37,859 bases of DNA from an uncultured Bacteroides sp. (lineage in GTDB: Bacteria; Bacteroidota; Bacteroidia; Bacteroidales; Bacteroidaceae). Positions 8,565 through 17,372 of the stretch are shown in pieces; position 1 is the first letter of the stretch; every line of letters starts with the position of its first letter. A model generated the notes under the pieces. That model was not told the origin of the DNA. It made no database searches and saw nothing but the letters and a program-made list of their open reading frames with translations. A program made the translations under genes and the position numbers. The stretch is from positions 1-37,859 of the forward strand of contig CAJKOW010000015.1 of NCBI GenBank assembly GCA_905201685.1, read 5' to 3'.

Positions 8565-8590
8565 TTAAACCCCTATAAATAGGGGGAATA
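8565..8590 (-). terminator. hairpin after recG
   Basis: CCCCTA (8570-8575) pairs with TAGGGG (8580-8585) around a 4-nt loop, 60-75 bp after the recG stop. On the minus strand it is followed by TTTAAGGGG, a short U-run only, so it is a modest terminator candidate for the long pdxJ-recG run. Confidence 0.4.
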
Positions 8591-8646
8591 AGAGCAAATA
8601 TGTTATACAACATAAAATGAGAATAAAGTGTATGTTTAACCGTTTT

Positions 8647-10743
8647 TCAACTTATGGCAGCCCAATTAACGTTCGTTTTCCGCAAAGCCTTCAGTTGACG
8701 CCATAAGATTTCATTCTCGGGTAAGACGCCATTCGGGTCAGCATCTACGATTTTCTGCGCAACTTCGCGCACGTATTGCAACAACTGTCCGTCGCGAGCA
8801 ATATCCGCTATCTTCAAGTCAAAAGCAACGCCGCTCTGCTGAGTGCCCTCCAAGTCGCCAGGACCACGCAGTTTCAGGTCAGCTTCGGCTATCTCAAACC
8901 CGTCGTTGGTCCGTACCATAATCTCCAACCGCTTGCGGGTGTCTTCGGCCAGTTTGTAACCGGTCACTAAAATACAATAAGACTGGTCGGCTCCACGCCC
9001 TACACGTCCCCGCAACTGATGAAGTTGCGACAAGCCAAAGCGTTCGGCATTTTCGATAATCATCACCGAAGCATTGGGCACATTCACCCCTACTTCGATC
9101 ACCGTAGTGGCCACCATAATCTGTGCTTCGCCCGAAACAAACAACTGCATTTCCCTATCTTTTTCGGCAGGCTTCATCTTGCCATGCACTTTGACCACCT
9201 TACAGTCGGGGAAAGCCTCGCAAACATGCAGATACCCTTCCTCCAGATTCTTCAGGTCGATTTTCTCGCTTTCCTTTATCAAAGGATAGACGATATAGAC
9301 TTGTCGCCCTTCTTCAATCTGTTTCCGCACGGAGCGATACAGACTTTCGCGCCGGTTATCAAACTGATGGATGGTTGCTATCGGTTTCCGTCCCGGCGGC
9401 AGTTCGTCAATGACCGACACATCCAGATCACCGTAAAGAGTCATCGCCAACGTACGGGGAATAGGGGTAGCCGTCATTACCAGTACATGAGGCGGTTGTG
9501 CACTCTTCGTCCACAGCCGGGCGCGTTGGGCAACGCCAAAGCGATGCTGTTCGTCAATGACCACAAAGCCCAACGAAGCAAAATTCACCGTATCCTCGAT
9601 GACTGCATGCGTACCTATCAAAATCTGTACTTCTCCGGTCAGCAGTCCCTTCAGAATGGCTTCCCTACGCTTGCCCTTCACCGAACCTGTCAGCAGCTCC
9701 ACCCGCACGTCCATGCCATGCAGAAACTCGCAAACGGTATCGTAATGCTGGTTAGCCAGAATTTCAGTAGGTGCCATCATACAGGCCTGATAGCCGTTGT
9801 CCAAGGCAATCAGCATACTCATCAATGCCACCAGCGTTTTCCCGCTGCCCACATCACCCTGCAACAGGCGGTTCATCTGTCGGCCCATTCCCATGTCGCG
9901 ACGAATTTCCTTCAACACCCGTTTCTGGGCATTGGTCAGTTCGAAAGGGAGATTCCTGGAATAAAACGTATTGAATATGTCACCGATTTTACTGAACACA
10001 TATCCGCGATACTTGCGTTGCCTGTCGCGCGCATAACGCAAGATGTTGAGCTGCACATAAAACAGTTCTTCAAACTTCAGTCGGTATTGTGCCTTTCGCA
10101 GCATATCGGCATTGGCCGGAAAGTGTATATTGACAAGAGCTTCGGTCAACGGCATCAGATGATGCTCGCGCAAGATAACGGGTGACAGCGTTTCGGGCAA
10201 AGGTTCGGAAAGCAACTTCATCACCGCAGCCATCATTTTCTCAATGACATGCGAGTTGATCAAACCGCGTTTCATCTTCTCAGTCGTGTTATAGTAAGGA
10301 CGCAACCCCATCGTTTCAAGTTTCAGGTCGGCCACTGCGTCCACATCCGGATGGGCTATGTTGATGCGGCCGTTGAAAACCGTCGGCTTGCCGAAGACAA
10401 TATACTCCTGATGAACCTTGTATTTCCCGAGTATGTATTTGACTCCCTGAAACCAGACCAGATCCACGACTCCCGTTCCGTCGGAAAAGTGAGCCACCAA
10501 CCTGCGATGCCGTCCCTCACCCACATCCTCGAAACTCAGAATCTCACCCTTCAACTGAATGTAAGGCATATTTCCATCCAGTTCGTATATGCTGTATATC
10601 CGGCTTCGATCTACATATTTATAAGGGAAATAATACAATAAGTCGTGCATGGAATAAATGCCCAGTTCCTTATTGAGCACGGCAGCCCGCTGCGGCCCCA
10701 CACCCGACAAGTATTTTATGTCACGCGAGGCTAAATCGAACAT
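8647..10743 (-). CDS. recG: ATP-dependent DNA helicase RecG
   Basis: A 698-residue branch-migration helicase that reverses stalled forks and processes D-loops. The N-terminal wedge/OB domain is visible (about 60-150: GEILSFEDVGEGRHRRLVAH). Helicase motifs are complete: GDVGSGKT (296-303), DEQH (397-400), TATPIPRTLAMT, and the C-terminal IEVGVNVPNA and QLRGRVGR. The length is normal. The ATG at 10743 overlaps the end of ispD by 13 bp, so translation is probably coupled. It is the last gene of the pdxJ-exbBD-tonB-ispD run. Confidence 0.97.
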   Translation of the reverse strand: MFDLASRDIKYLSGVGPQRAAVLNKELGIYSMHDLLYYFPYKYVDRSRIYSIYELDGNMPYIQLKGEILSFEDVGEGRHRRLVAHFSDGTGVVDLVWFQGVKYILGKYKVHQEYIVFGKPTVFNGRINIAHPDVDAVADLKLETMGLRPYYNTTEKMKRGLINSHVIEKMMAAVMKLLSEPLPETLSPVILREHHLMPLTEALVNIHFPANADMLRKAQYRLKFEELFYVQLNILRYARDRQRKYRGYVFSKIGDIFNTFYSRNLPFELTNAQKRVLKEIRRDMGMGRQMNRLLQGDVGSGKTLVALMSMLIALDNGYQACMMAPTEILANQHYDTVCEFLHGMDVRVELLTGSVKGKRREAILKGLLTGEVQILIGTHAVIEDTVNFASLGFVVIDEQHRFGVAQRARLWTKSAQPPHVLVMTATPIPRTLAMTLYGDLDVSVIDELPPGRKPIATIHQFDNRRESLYRSVRKQIEEGRQVYIVYPLIKESEKIDLKNLEEGYLHVCEAFPDCKVVKVHGKMKPAEKDREMQLFVSGEAQIMVATTVIEVGVNVPNASVMIIENAERFGLSQLHQLRGRVGRGADQSYCILVTGYKLAEDTRKRLEIMVRTNDGFEIAEADLKLRGPGDLEGTQQSGVAFDLKIADIARDGQLLQYVREVAQKIVDADPNGVLPENEILWRQLKALRKTNVNWAAIS

Positions 10744-11405
10744 GGGCTTAACAAAGCTTCGGCTATCTTCAAATCAAAGGGAGTGGTTATCTTGATGTTC
10801 TCGCGATTGCCTTCGGTCAGCCAGACAGGTTCGCCCAAAGCCTCTACCACAGAGGCATCATCCGTAAAGTCCGGCGTATAAGGCTGACGGTAAGCCCGCA
10901 ACAACAGTTCCGCATCGAACACCTGAGGAGTCTGCACCAACCGATACTCATCGCGTGGCACCGTCTCACTTCTTCCGTCCTGATACAGACGACGCACCGT
11001 CTCAACCACGTTGACCACCGGCACTACCGCTTTTTTTTCGGCAGCCAGTCCGTAGCAACGCGCAATAACCTCCTGCGACACAAACGGACGCACTCCGTCG
11101 TGCACACCGATCAATCCCGACGAATCGACCCGTTTCAACGCATTGTTTACGGAATGGAAACGGGTTTCTCCGCCATCAACTACCTCATGAGGCACCGTAA
11201 AATGATACTCCCGGCACAGTTGCGTCCAATACGCCTGTTGGCTGGCCGGGAGAACCAATACAATCCGCATATCCCGATCGTAGTCGTAGAAAGCCTGCAA
11301 CGTGTGCATCAGCACAGGCTTTCCTCCTATCGGAAGAAATTGTTTGGGAAGTTCGGTTCCCATACGCAATCCTTTTCCACCGGCTACTATCAGAGCGTAC
11401 TTCAC
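10731..11405 (-). CDS. ispD: 2-C-methyl-D-erythritol 4-phosphate cytidylyltransferase
   Basis: Third enzyme of the MEP isoprenoid pathway; it makes CDP-methylerythritol from CTP. 224 residues. The nucleotidyl-transfer motif is complete (VAGGKGLRMG with R14, and P-K21-Q-F), with HDGVRPF and the C-terminal TDDASVVEALG. It starts with GTG at 11405; there is no in-frame ATG upstream, and the protein would lose its catalytic N-terminus with any later start. It overlaps recG by 13 bp and follows the DJ-1 gene by 39 bp. Confidence 0.96.
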   Translation of the reverse strand: MKYALIVAGGKGLRMGTELPKQFLPIGGKPVLMHTLQAFYDYDRDMRIVLVLPASQQAYWTQLCREYHFTVPHEVVDGGETRFHSVNNALKRVDSSGLIGVHDGVRPFVSQEVIARCYGLAAEKKAVVPVVNVVETVRRLYQDGRSETVPRDEYRLVQTPQVFDAELLLRAYRQPYTPDFTDDASVVEALGEPVWLTEGNRENIKITTPFDLKIAEALLSPCSI

Positions 11406-11444
11406 AGATATAAATATATTAACTGGTTAATCTGTTGCATGTCC

Positions 11445-11996
11445 TCATTCGGGCACACACATCGTTTTCTTCAACTCGGCCACTTTCTCTGCGCCCAACA
11501 AATGTTCAGTCACAGCCAGAGCAAACGGCAGCGCTGCAGCAGGACCCTTACCGGTAATAAAGTTTCCGTCCTTTTCCACCAAGGCACCAGTATATTCAGC
11601 ACCTTCCAGATATTTGTCGAATCCCGGATAGCAAGTAGCCTTGCGTCCTTTCAGCAGTCCCATCTTTCCGAGGATCATCGGAGCGGCACAAATGGCGGCA
11701 ATAGGCTTGTTCTCATCGGCAAATCGCTGAATCAGCCGGTGCAAATCCTCACAAGCATCCAACGTAGTAGCACCGGGCAGACCACCGGGCAGCAGAATCA
11801 GTTCTGCATCGTAGAAGTCACAATTTGCTATATTCTTGTCACATAGCACCGGAATGCCGTGCGAGCCTGTTACTATCTCATCGGGAGTCACCGTAACCAT
11901 TACCACCTGAAGACCCGCCCGTTTCATGACGTCCACAGCTGAAAAGGCCTCCATTTCTTCAAATCCATCGGCAAAAAATACATAAACTGTACCCAT
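11445..11996 (-). CDS. DJ-1/PfpI family protein
   Basis: A 183-residue cytosolic protein of the DJ-1/ThiJ/PfpI family. It has FADGFEEME with acidic E14, LPGG (69-72), and the nucleophile elbow AICAAP with C103. Proteins of this DJ-1-like subgroup have been described as glyoxalase, deglycase or stress proteins; which activity applies here cannot be read from the sequence. It lies between tonB (14 bp away) and ispD in one transcription unit. Confidence 0.92.
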   Translation of the reverse strand: MGTVYVFFADGFEEMEAFSAVDVMKRAGLQVVMVTVTPDEIVTGSHGIPVLCDKNIANCDFYDAELILLPGGLPGATTLDACEDLHRLIQRFADENKPIAAICAAPMILGKMGLLKGRKATCYPGFDKYLEGAEYTGALVEKDGNFITGKGPAAALPFALAVTEHLLGAEKVAELKKTMCVPE

Positions 11997-12010
11997 AGTT
12001 CTATCTCCTT

Positions 12011-12823
12011 TTATTTTAAGTTAAAGTAATATGTTATCGTTCCTGTCTGGTTATCCAGTCCACTCACCGCATTGAAGCGTGCTTTTCGCGCTGCTTCTTC
12101 GGCAGCTTTGCGCAGTGCGGAATTCACGGTATTGGTCTGACGGTTGATACTCGTTGCTATCACACGTCCGGCCGGGTTCACCGTAATGTCCACTACCACT
12201 TTTCCTTCGTCCTGCACGTTGTATGCCGGCTTTGGCAAACCACCTTCGCCTAACGAACGTCCTCCCAAGCTGAATGTTCCGTAACCACCTACTCCTGTAG
12301 TGGCCCCGGTTGGTGCATTTCCCGTCGGACTTCCCTGTATGCCCTTTCCTTCGGTATTTCCTTTGCTGCCCATCCGGGCACCTTTTCCGAAAGCTCCGGC
12401 CACACGTTTACGAGCTGCCTCTTCAGCCTCCCGACGTTCTTTTTCGGCCTTGGCTTCGGCCAGCTTGCGTGCTTCTTCAGCCTTTTCAGCCTCCGTTTTT
12501 TCCGGTTTTTCCGTCTTTTTCTTTATCTCGTTCTTGGGATTGATCGCTACCGTTTCTTCCTCTTCCTGCGTGATGATATCCTGTTCTGCAGTCTCCTCCA
12601 CTTCAGGAGCCGTTTCTTCAGGCACCACGTCCACCTCCACCAGCGATGGGTCGGCCGCTCCCCATGCGTCGGGCACTTCACCCAACATCACGGGCATACC
12701 GTCTTCCTCCACTTTCTCAGGCAAGCTAAACCCCACCAGCAACAGAAAGGCAACAACAGCCACATGCACCAGCAGAGCGCCTGTCAGTCCTACATACTTT
12801 GCTTTTTTCCTGGAAGAGAGCAT
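12011..12823 (-). CDS. TonB-family energy transducer
   Basis: A 270-residue protein from the ATG at 12823; a TTG 30 nt upstream is less likely. It has a short basic cytoplasmic tail, one TM helix (GALLVHVAVVAFLLLVGFSL), an acidic region, a Lys/Glu/Ala-rich coiled spacer (about 100-150), a Gly-rich stretch and a C-terminal beta domain (VVVDITVNPAGRVIATSI ... TITYYFNL). This is the TonB/TolA plan. With the adjacent ExbB/ExbD-like proteins it would couple proton-motive force to the outer membrane. The long Lys/Glu spacer recalls TolA as much as TonB. I leave the symbol empty because Bacteroides have many paralogues. Confidence 0.9.
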   Translation of the reverse strand: MLSSRKKAKYVGLTGALLVHVAVVAFLLLVGFSLPEKVEEDGMPVMLGEVPDAWGAADPSLVEVDVVPEETAPEVEETAEQDIITQEEEETVAINPKNEIKKKTEKPEKTEAEKAEEARKLAEAKAEKERREAEEAARKRVAGAFGKGARMGSKGNTEGKGIQGSPTGNAPTGATTGVGGYGTFSLGGRSLGEGGLPKPAYNVQDEGKVVVDITVNPAGRVIATSINRQTNTVNSALRKAAEEAARKARFNAVSGLDNQTGTITYYFNLK

Positions 12824-12882
12824 CGGTCTATCTGTTATTCTTATTATTGACAATTAGCGATGGAGCATACACACCTTTCCTC

Positions 12883-13296
12883 TCACCTGTTCTCAGGCGG
12901 ACGGGTGGCAAGCACCATCTTGAAATGATTTTCATTGGCAATGTTCAGCACCTTCACAATTTCACGGTAAGGCACCGATTCGTCGGCATAAAGTGCCACA
13001 TACATCTCCGGTTCACGGGCTGCACACTCCTTCAGGAAAGGAGTCAGTTCCTCTACCGTAAGGCTGCGTTCCTTGTCGTTGCCGAACGCCGCATACATAT
13101 TCAGATCCTTATCGATAATCACCCGCGTCAAAGGCTTGGCCGATGTCTGCTGTTTACCCTGTGGCAACAACACCTTGATGGCATTGGGCGACACCATGGT
13201 CGAAGTAATCATAAAGAATATCAGCAACAAAAAGATAAGGTCCGTCATGGACGCCATGCTGAAATTGGGTGATATTTTGACTCTGCGCTTTAACAT
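12883..13296 (-). CDS. exbD: ExbD/TolR-like protein
   Basis: A 137-residue inner-membrane protein. It has a short N-terminus, one TM helix carrying the conserved aspartate D19 (SMASMTDLIFLLLIFFMI), equivalent to the proton-path aspartate of ExbD/TolR, and a periplasmic domain (PLTRVIIDKDLNMYAA ... VALYADESVPYREIVKVLNIA). It overlaps exbB by 7 bp and precedes tonB, giving the standard three-part motor. Confidence 0.93.
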   Translation of the reverse strand: MLKRRVKISPNFSMASMTDLIFLLLIFFMITSTMVSPNAIKVLLPQGKQQTSAKPLTRVIIDKDLNMYAAFGNDKERSLTVEELTPFLKECAAREPEMYVALYADESVPYREIVKVLNIANENHFKMVLATRPPENR

Positions 13297-14006
13297 GAAG
13301 GTTGATTCAATAAGTCCATAAAGGCCATTGTCTTGGCTTCCATCTTATTCACCACGCCGTCAATCAGCGTCACCAGATAGTTATAGGCAAACATGGCAAT
13401 AATACCAACAATCAAGCCACCCACAGTTGTAATCATGGCTTCGTAAATACCGCTCGAAAGCAGTGTGATGTCGATATTGTTACCGGCGTTGGCCATCTGC
13501 CAGAAAGCACGTACCATACCGGTCACCGTCCCAAGGAATCCCAGCATCGGCGCACCACCCGAAATTGTTGCCATGATCGTCATACCTTTTTCCAGTTTGG
13601 CCACTTCGAAGTTACCCACATTCTCGATGGCAGCCTGTACATCGTTCACCGGACGTCCCAAGCGGCTGATACCTTTTTCAATCATACGTGCCGAAGGCGT
13701 ATCCACACTGCGGCAATAGGCTATGGCAGCCTTCAGTTCACCACTCAGTATGTAGTCTTTTATCTTGTCCATAAACTGAGGATCTTCCTTGCCGGCTTTC
13801 CGGATGACATAGTTGCGTTCAAACAGAATGTAGAAGCACAGCAGGGACATCAGCCCCAGCAGTATCATGATCCAGCCACCTTTCATGGCCATACTCCAAA
13901 GGTTCATCTCGTCGGGTGCATTGACAGGTGTCAACACCGGGTTGGCACCGGCAATCGAATCGGCAAGCGCCGGAGCCACTTGGGCCCATAAAAGCATCAG
14001 GTTCAT
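13290..14006 (-). CDS. exbB: ExbB/TolQ-like proton channel
   Basis: A 238-residue membrane protein with three TM helices (about 43-62, 143-168, 190-214). It carries the family signature APMLGFLGTVTGMVRAF (152-168) and the TTVGGLIVGI stretch of the last helix. It forms the pentameric stator that, with ExbD, energises the TonB-like protein. Its ATG overlaps the pdxJ stop by one base (TGATG), so translation is coupled to pdxJ. Confidence 0.93.
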   Translation of the reverse strand: MNLMLLWAQVAPALADSIAGANPVLTPVNAPDEMNLWSMAMKGGWIMILLGLMSLLCFYILFERNYVIRKAGKEDPQFMDKIKDYILSGELKAAIAYCRSVDTPSARMIEKGISRLGRPVNDVQAAIENVGNFEVAKLEKGMTIMATISGGAPMLGFLGTVTGMVRAFWQMANAGNNIDITLLSSGIYEAMITTVGGLIVGIIAMFAYNYLVTLIDGVVNKMEAKTMAFMDLLNQPSC

Positions 14007-14719
14007 CAGCGTAAACAGTTTTTATATTCCTGAATAGTACGTTCCAGTCCCAGGTACAACGCATCGCATATCAGCGCATGACCGATGGAAACTTCGTCCA
14101 GCCAGGGAATGTTTTTATAAAAATAGTTCAAGTTCACCAAACTCAGGTCGTGTCCGGCATTCAGCCCCAGTCCCAGACTGCGTGCCACCTTGGCTGCCTC
14201 CACAAAAGGAGCCACGGCAGCTTCCCGATCTTTCGGATAGGCACTGGCATAAGGTTCGGTATAGAGTTCGACACGGTCGGCACCTGCCTTGGCAGCATAT
14301 TCTATCATTTCCGGATCGGTCGATACGAAAACCGACGTACGGATACCTGCTCCGTTGAACGTATCCAGCACTTCCGACAGGAAGCTCTGATTCGTCTTCG
14401 TATCCCATCCGGCATTCGAAGTCAACTGCGTTGGACTGTCGGGCACCAGTGTCACTTGATGAGGTTTCACTTTCAGTACCAGATCAATAAATTCGGGCGA
14501 AGGATAACCTTCTATATTAAATTCGGTACGAAGCAAAGGGCGCAAATCATAAACGTCGCTCCGGCGAATATGCCGTTCATCCGGACGGGGATGAACAGTA
14601 ATGCCGTCAGCCCCAAAGTTTTCGCAATCCAATGCCACTTTCACCACATTCGGTACATTCCCACCGCGGGCATTACGCAGCGTAGCAATCTTGTTTATAT
14701 TTACGCTTAATCTTGTCAT
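14006..14719 (-). CDS. pdxJ: pyridoxine 5'-phosphate synthase
   Basis: Condenses 1-deoxyxylulose 5-phosphate with 3-amino-2-oxopropyl phosphate in DXP-dependent vitamin B6 synthesis. From the ATG at 14719 it has 237 residues, the normal length. RLSVNINKIATLRNARGG starts the barrel. H43-P-R45 (VHPRPDERHI) and E70 (FNIEGYP) are the catalytic residues, and GLNAGHDL is intact. The open frame extends upstream through a hydrophobic stretch that is just promoter DNA. It is the first gene of the run ending in recG; a -7 box lies 22 bp upstream. Confidence 0.96.
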   Translation of the reverse strand: MTRLSVNINKIATLRNARGGNVPNVVKVALDCENFGADGITVHPRPDERHIRRSDVYDLRPLLRTEFNIEGYPSPEFIDLVLKVKPHQVTLVPDSPTQLTSNAGWDTKTNQSFLSEVLDTFNGAGIRTSVFVSTDPEMIEYAAKAGADRVELYTEPYASAYPKDREAAVAPFVEAAKVARSLGLGLNAGHDLSLVNLNYFYKNIPWLDEVSIGHALICDALYLGLERTIQEYKNCLR

Positions 14720-14740
14720 AATACGTTCTATAGTTTGCGG

Positions 14741-14748
14741 CAAAAATA
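14741..14748 (-). promoter_or_regulatory. -7 box for the pdxJ operon
   Basis: Minus-strand TATTTTTG matches TAnnTTTG. The -33 element is weak. It shares the 103-bp divergent region with the nadK promoter. Confidence 0.5.
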
Positions 14749-14791
14749 CAAATAATAGCGATAAGTTGTCAGCAATCTGAGAAAAAAATGG

Positions 14792-14799
14792 CATCTTTG
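14792..14799 (+). promoter_or_regulatory. -7 box for nadK
   Basis: CATCTTTG differs at one base from TAnnTTTG and lies 24 bp before the nadK ATG. A TTG at 14766-14768 is a loose -33. Confidence 0.4.
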
Positions 14800-14822
14800 C
14801 AACGTATAATAACAGACTGAAT

Positions 14823-15692
14823 ATGAAATTTGCCATTATCGGAAACACCTATCAAGCAAGCAAATCATCCCATGCAGAGACCCTTCTGCAGATACTCCAC
14901 CAACGCAAAGCCGAACTTTGCATCAGCCGCGAGTTTCACCATTTTCTCTCAGCCGATCTCCATTTAAACATTCCTCCTGCCGAATTGTTCGACGGCGATA
15001 ACTTCCAGGCGGATATGGTCATCAGCATCGGTGGTGACGGCACCTTTCTGAAGGCAGCCAGCCAGGTAGGCAAAAAAAACATTCCGATATTGGGCATCAA
15101 CACCGGCCGATTAGGCTTCCTGGCCGATATTTCGCCGGACGAGATGGAAGATACCTTCGACGAAATCTACAACCATCACTATACGGTAGAAGAACGCAGT
15201 GTGCTTCAGCTGCGCTGCGACGGCGAACATGTATTTCAAGAACCCTATGCCCTCAATGAGATTGCCGTACTGAAGCACGACAGCTCGTCCATGATCAGCA
15301 TACATACTTATATTAACGGTGCCCACCTCACCACTTACCAGGCCGACGGATTAGTTATCGCCACGCCTACCGGTTCCACTGCCTACTCGCTCAGCGTGGG
15401 CGGCCCCGTCATGGTGCCCCACAGCCAGACCATCGCCATCACCCCCGTGGCACCCCACAGCCTGAACGTGCGTCCCATCGTCATCTGCGACGACTGGGAA
15501 ATCACCCTCGAAGTCGAAAGCCGCAGCCACAACTTTCTGGTGGCCATCGACGGACGAAGCGAGTCGTGCAAGGAAGGGACAAGGCTGCACATCGCACGAG
15601 CCGACTACAGCATAAAGGTCGTCAAACGCTACAACCACATTTTCTTCGACACGCTCCGCAACAAGATGATGTGGGGGGCGGATGTACGATAA
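14823..15692 (+). CDS. nadK: NAD kinase
   Basis: Phosphorylates NAD to NADP with ATP (cytosol). 289 residues. The GGDGT motif (70-74, catalytic D72), NTGRLGFLAD, the NE motif (LNEIAV) and ADGLVIATPTGSTAYSLSVGGP are all intact. It is the only housekeeping gene on the plus strand here, divergent from pdxJ and convergent with the ATPase gene at 15811. Confidence 0.97.
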   Translation: MKFAIIGNTYQASKSSHAETLLQILHQRKAELCISREFHHFLSADLHLNIPPAELFDGDNFQADMVISIGGDGTFLKAASQVGKKNIPILGINTGRLGFLADISPDEMEDTFDEIYNHHYTVEERSVLQLRCDGEHVFQEPYALNEIAVLKHDSSSMISIHTYINGAHLTTYQADGLVIATPTGSTAYSLSVGGPVMVPHSQTIAITPVAPHSLNVRPIVICDDWEITLEVESRSHNFLVAIDGRSESCKEGTRLHIARADYSIKVVKRYNHIFFDTLRNKMMWGADVR

Positions 15693-15710
15693 GAGTTAAG
15701 GTTTAGGATT
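15693..15710. repeat. 18-bp direct repeat, left copy
   Basis: GAGTTAAGGTTTAGGATT starts directly after the nadK stop. An identical copy lies at 17284-17301, on the other side of the ATPase gene. No terminator is evident in the rest of the 118-bp gap to the ATPase gene. Confidence 0.7.
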
Positions 15711-15810
15711 GAGGACATGCACACACTATACAGGTATATCAAACAGAAAAAAATATCCATGTGCCATCTGTATCCCGAAGAATATATTTCAACCTTTAAT
15801 TGACTTTTTA

Positions 15811-17205
15811 TTATTCTTGTAATATATCCGCCGGATATAAAATCCTCGCAGCATCTTTGTTTTGCGGTTCGTTCTTTAAGAATAGCATAATATGCACGCT
15901 TTGCTTTTTTTTAATAAAAGGCAGATACTTTATTTTTGCTTCAAGACGGCTTACAAGTCTTAATGCATCTTCCCTGTTAGTCCATTTACATTCTCCGATG
16001 ATGACATGCTTCTTATCTAATGATTCTGCTACCACATCAAGTTCTACCATTTCTCCGTCTTTGTTTTCTTCAGTGAAAACTTTTCCCCACCATCGTGAAG
16101 CCATACTGTATGCAATGCCGTCGATCACGCTGCCACTAACATATTGGCGGCAAAGATGTTCCCAACAATCGCCCACATATCCTGAGAATTGTGCCTTTAC
16201 AAGATTTAAAACGGTCTCCGTACGTCCCAATTCAAGGATCGATTTATAAGGTGCGACAAACCTGTAATTAAAAGCCAGCAGGCTATCGTTGATACGGTAT
16301 ATTCCTTTCTTACTTTTCTTTTCATCTTCTCCAAATGGAACTTCCCGACGTATATAACCCAATTCTCTCAGTTTACCTAAAGGTTCAGTAATCTGAGTAG
16401 CTCCCTTCCCCACCCTTCCGGCTATCTCCGAAAGGCGGTTAGCACCATTACCAATAATCGAAAGCAGTGTAGATGCCTGCACGGTATCACGCATATCATC
16501 CCTTAACAGCCGTAACGGCTCGTCTGCCAAAAAGCCCTTGTTGTCCAATAGCAACTTTTCAATCGCGGTCTCATTGTCCTCATAATCGGCTCTCAATTCC
16601 CAATACCGGGGGATTCCTCCCCATACTGCATACTCTTCTATTGCCTGCTCCGCATCACAACCAAGCACTTGTCCGATATACCGCACGGGAATAGGTGTCA
16701 GACGTATGATTTCATCTGCCAGCCCATATAATGGCTCTTTCCGGTCAAGTATATAGCCTTGCATCAGCTGTTGAGAAGAGCCACAGATTATCAGATTGAA
16801 TTTCAGACATTTTTCATTAAGCAGTTTTTGTATAACGGATGGTAAAGAAGGACAACTTTTGACAAGATAGGGAAATTCATCAAGGCAGATAGTACTTTTT
16901 TCCGCAACCTGCCGGTTTAAAGCACGCAAAACCGTTTCCCAATCAGAATATGTCACTTTGTCGAAGTCTTCTATTCCTCCCCAAGTAACTGTCTTTGCAA
17001 ACAACATACGCTGATTAGCTTCATTGGTCTGGTCGCTTAAAAAATAAATGTCTCTCCGCTGCCAATCCATGACTTCCTTAATAAGTTTAGACTTGCCTAT
17101 TCTTCTTCGTCCATAAATGACAATAAACTGAGGCTTTTCCCTTCGTAAGGCATTTTCTACCCTTTCAAGAAAATCTTTCCTATCTATAAAATTCGCGAAA
17201 TCCAT
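15811..17205 (-). CDS. AAA ATPase with PD-(D/E)XK-like C-terminus
   Basis: A 464-residue protein of the ATPase_2 (archaeal-type STAND/AAA) plus DUF234 family. Walker A is GRRRIGKS (32-39), Walker B ends in D109-E110 (TICLDEFPYL), and a sensor Ser lies in ICGSSQ (140-145). A winged-helix region (about 245-290) is followed by a C-terminal domain with D390 (ELDVVA) and E405-x-K407 (GECKW), the arrangement of a PD-(D/E)XK nuclease fold. These proteins are widespread in mobile and accessory regions, and their role is unclear; a defence or regulatory function is possible. It has its own excellent promoter and stands alone between 18-bp direct repeats. Confidence 0.85.
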   Translation of the reverse strand: MDFANFIDRKDFLERVENALRREKPQFIVIYGRRRIGKSKLIKEVMDWQRRDIYFLSDQTNEANQRMLFAKTVTWGGIEDFDKVTYSDWETVLRALNRQVAEKSTICLDEFPYLVKSCPSLPSVIQKLLNEKCLKFNLIICGSSQQLMQGYILDRKEPLYGLADEIIRLTPIPVRYIGQVLGCDAEQAIEEYAVWGGIPRYWELRADYEDNETAIEKLLLDNKGFLADEPLRLLRDDMRDTVQASTLLSIIGNGANRLSEIAGRVGKGATQITEPLGKLRELGYIRREVPFGEDEKKSKKGIYRINDSLLAFNYRFVAPYKSILELGRTETVLNLVKAQFSGYVGDCWEHLCRQYVSGSVIDGIAYSMASRWWGKVFTEENKDGEMVELDVVAESLDKKHVIIGECKWTNREDALRLVSRLEAKIKYLPFIKKKQSVHIMLFLKNEPQNKDAARILYPADILQE

Positions 17206-17227
17206 ATTCCATAAAATATATCTTTGA

Positions 17228-17258
17228 CAAAGATAATCTTTCTAAAATATAATTCAAA
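17228..17258 (-). promoter_or_regulatory. consensus Bacteroides promoter for the ATPase gene
   Basis: On the minus strand TTTG (17258-17255) is followed after exactly 19 bp by TATCTTTG (17235-17228). Both elements and the spacing match the Bacteroides primary-sigma consensus. The start codon lies 22 bp further on, giving a short leader. It is the best -33/-7 pair in the window. Confidence 0.8.
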
Positions 17259-17283
17259 GAATATAAAGCGAAAAAAGCCTCAG

Positions 17284-17301
17284 GAGTTAAGGTTTAGGAT
17301 T
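17284..17301. repeat. 18-bp direct repeat, right copy
   Basis: Identical to 15693-15710. It is followed by related GTTAAAGG and TTAGGGTTAA stretches (17304-17325). With the left copy it brackets the ATPase gene and its promoter. Confidence 0.7.
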
Positions 17302-17372
17302 TAAAGTTAAAGGCTTAGGGTTAATGGCATGGGCATTGCAAGGAGAATCATATCAACTTCTTCGTCAAAGTT

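Noticed and set aside
14720..14848. Longer pdxJ with a hydrophobic N-terminus
   Set aside because: The extra residues cover the promoter region and a consensus -7 box; the family starts at MTRLSVNINK.
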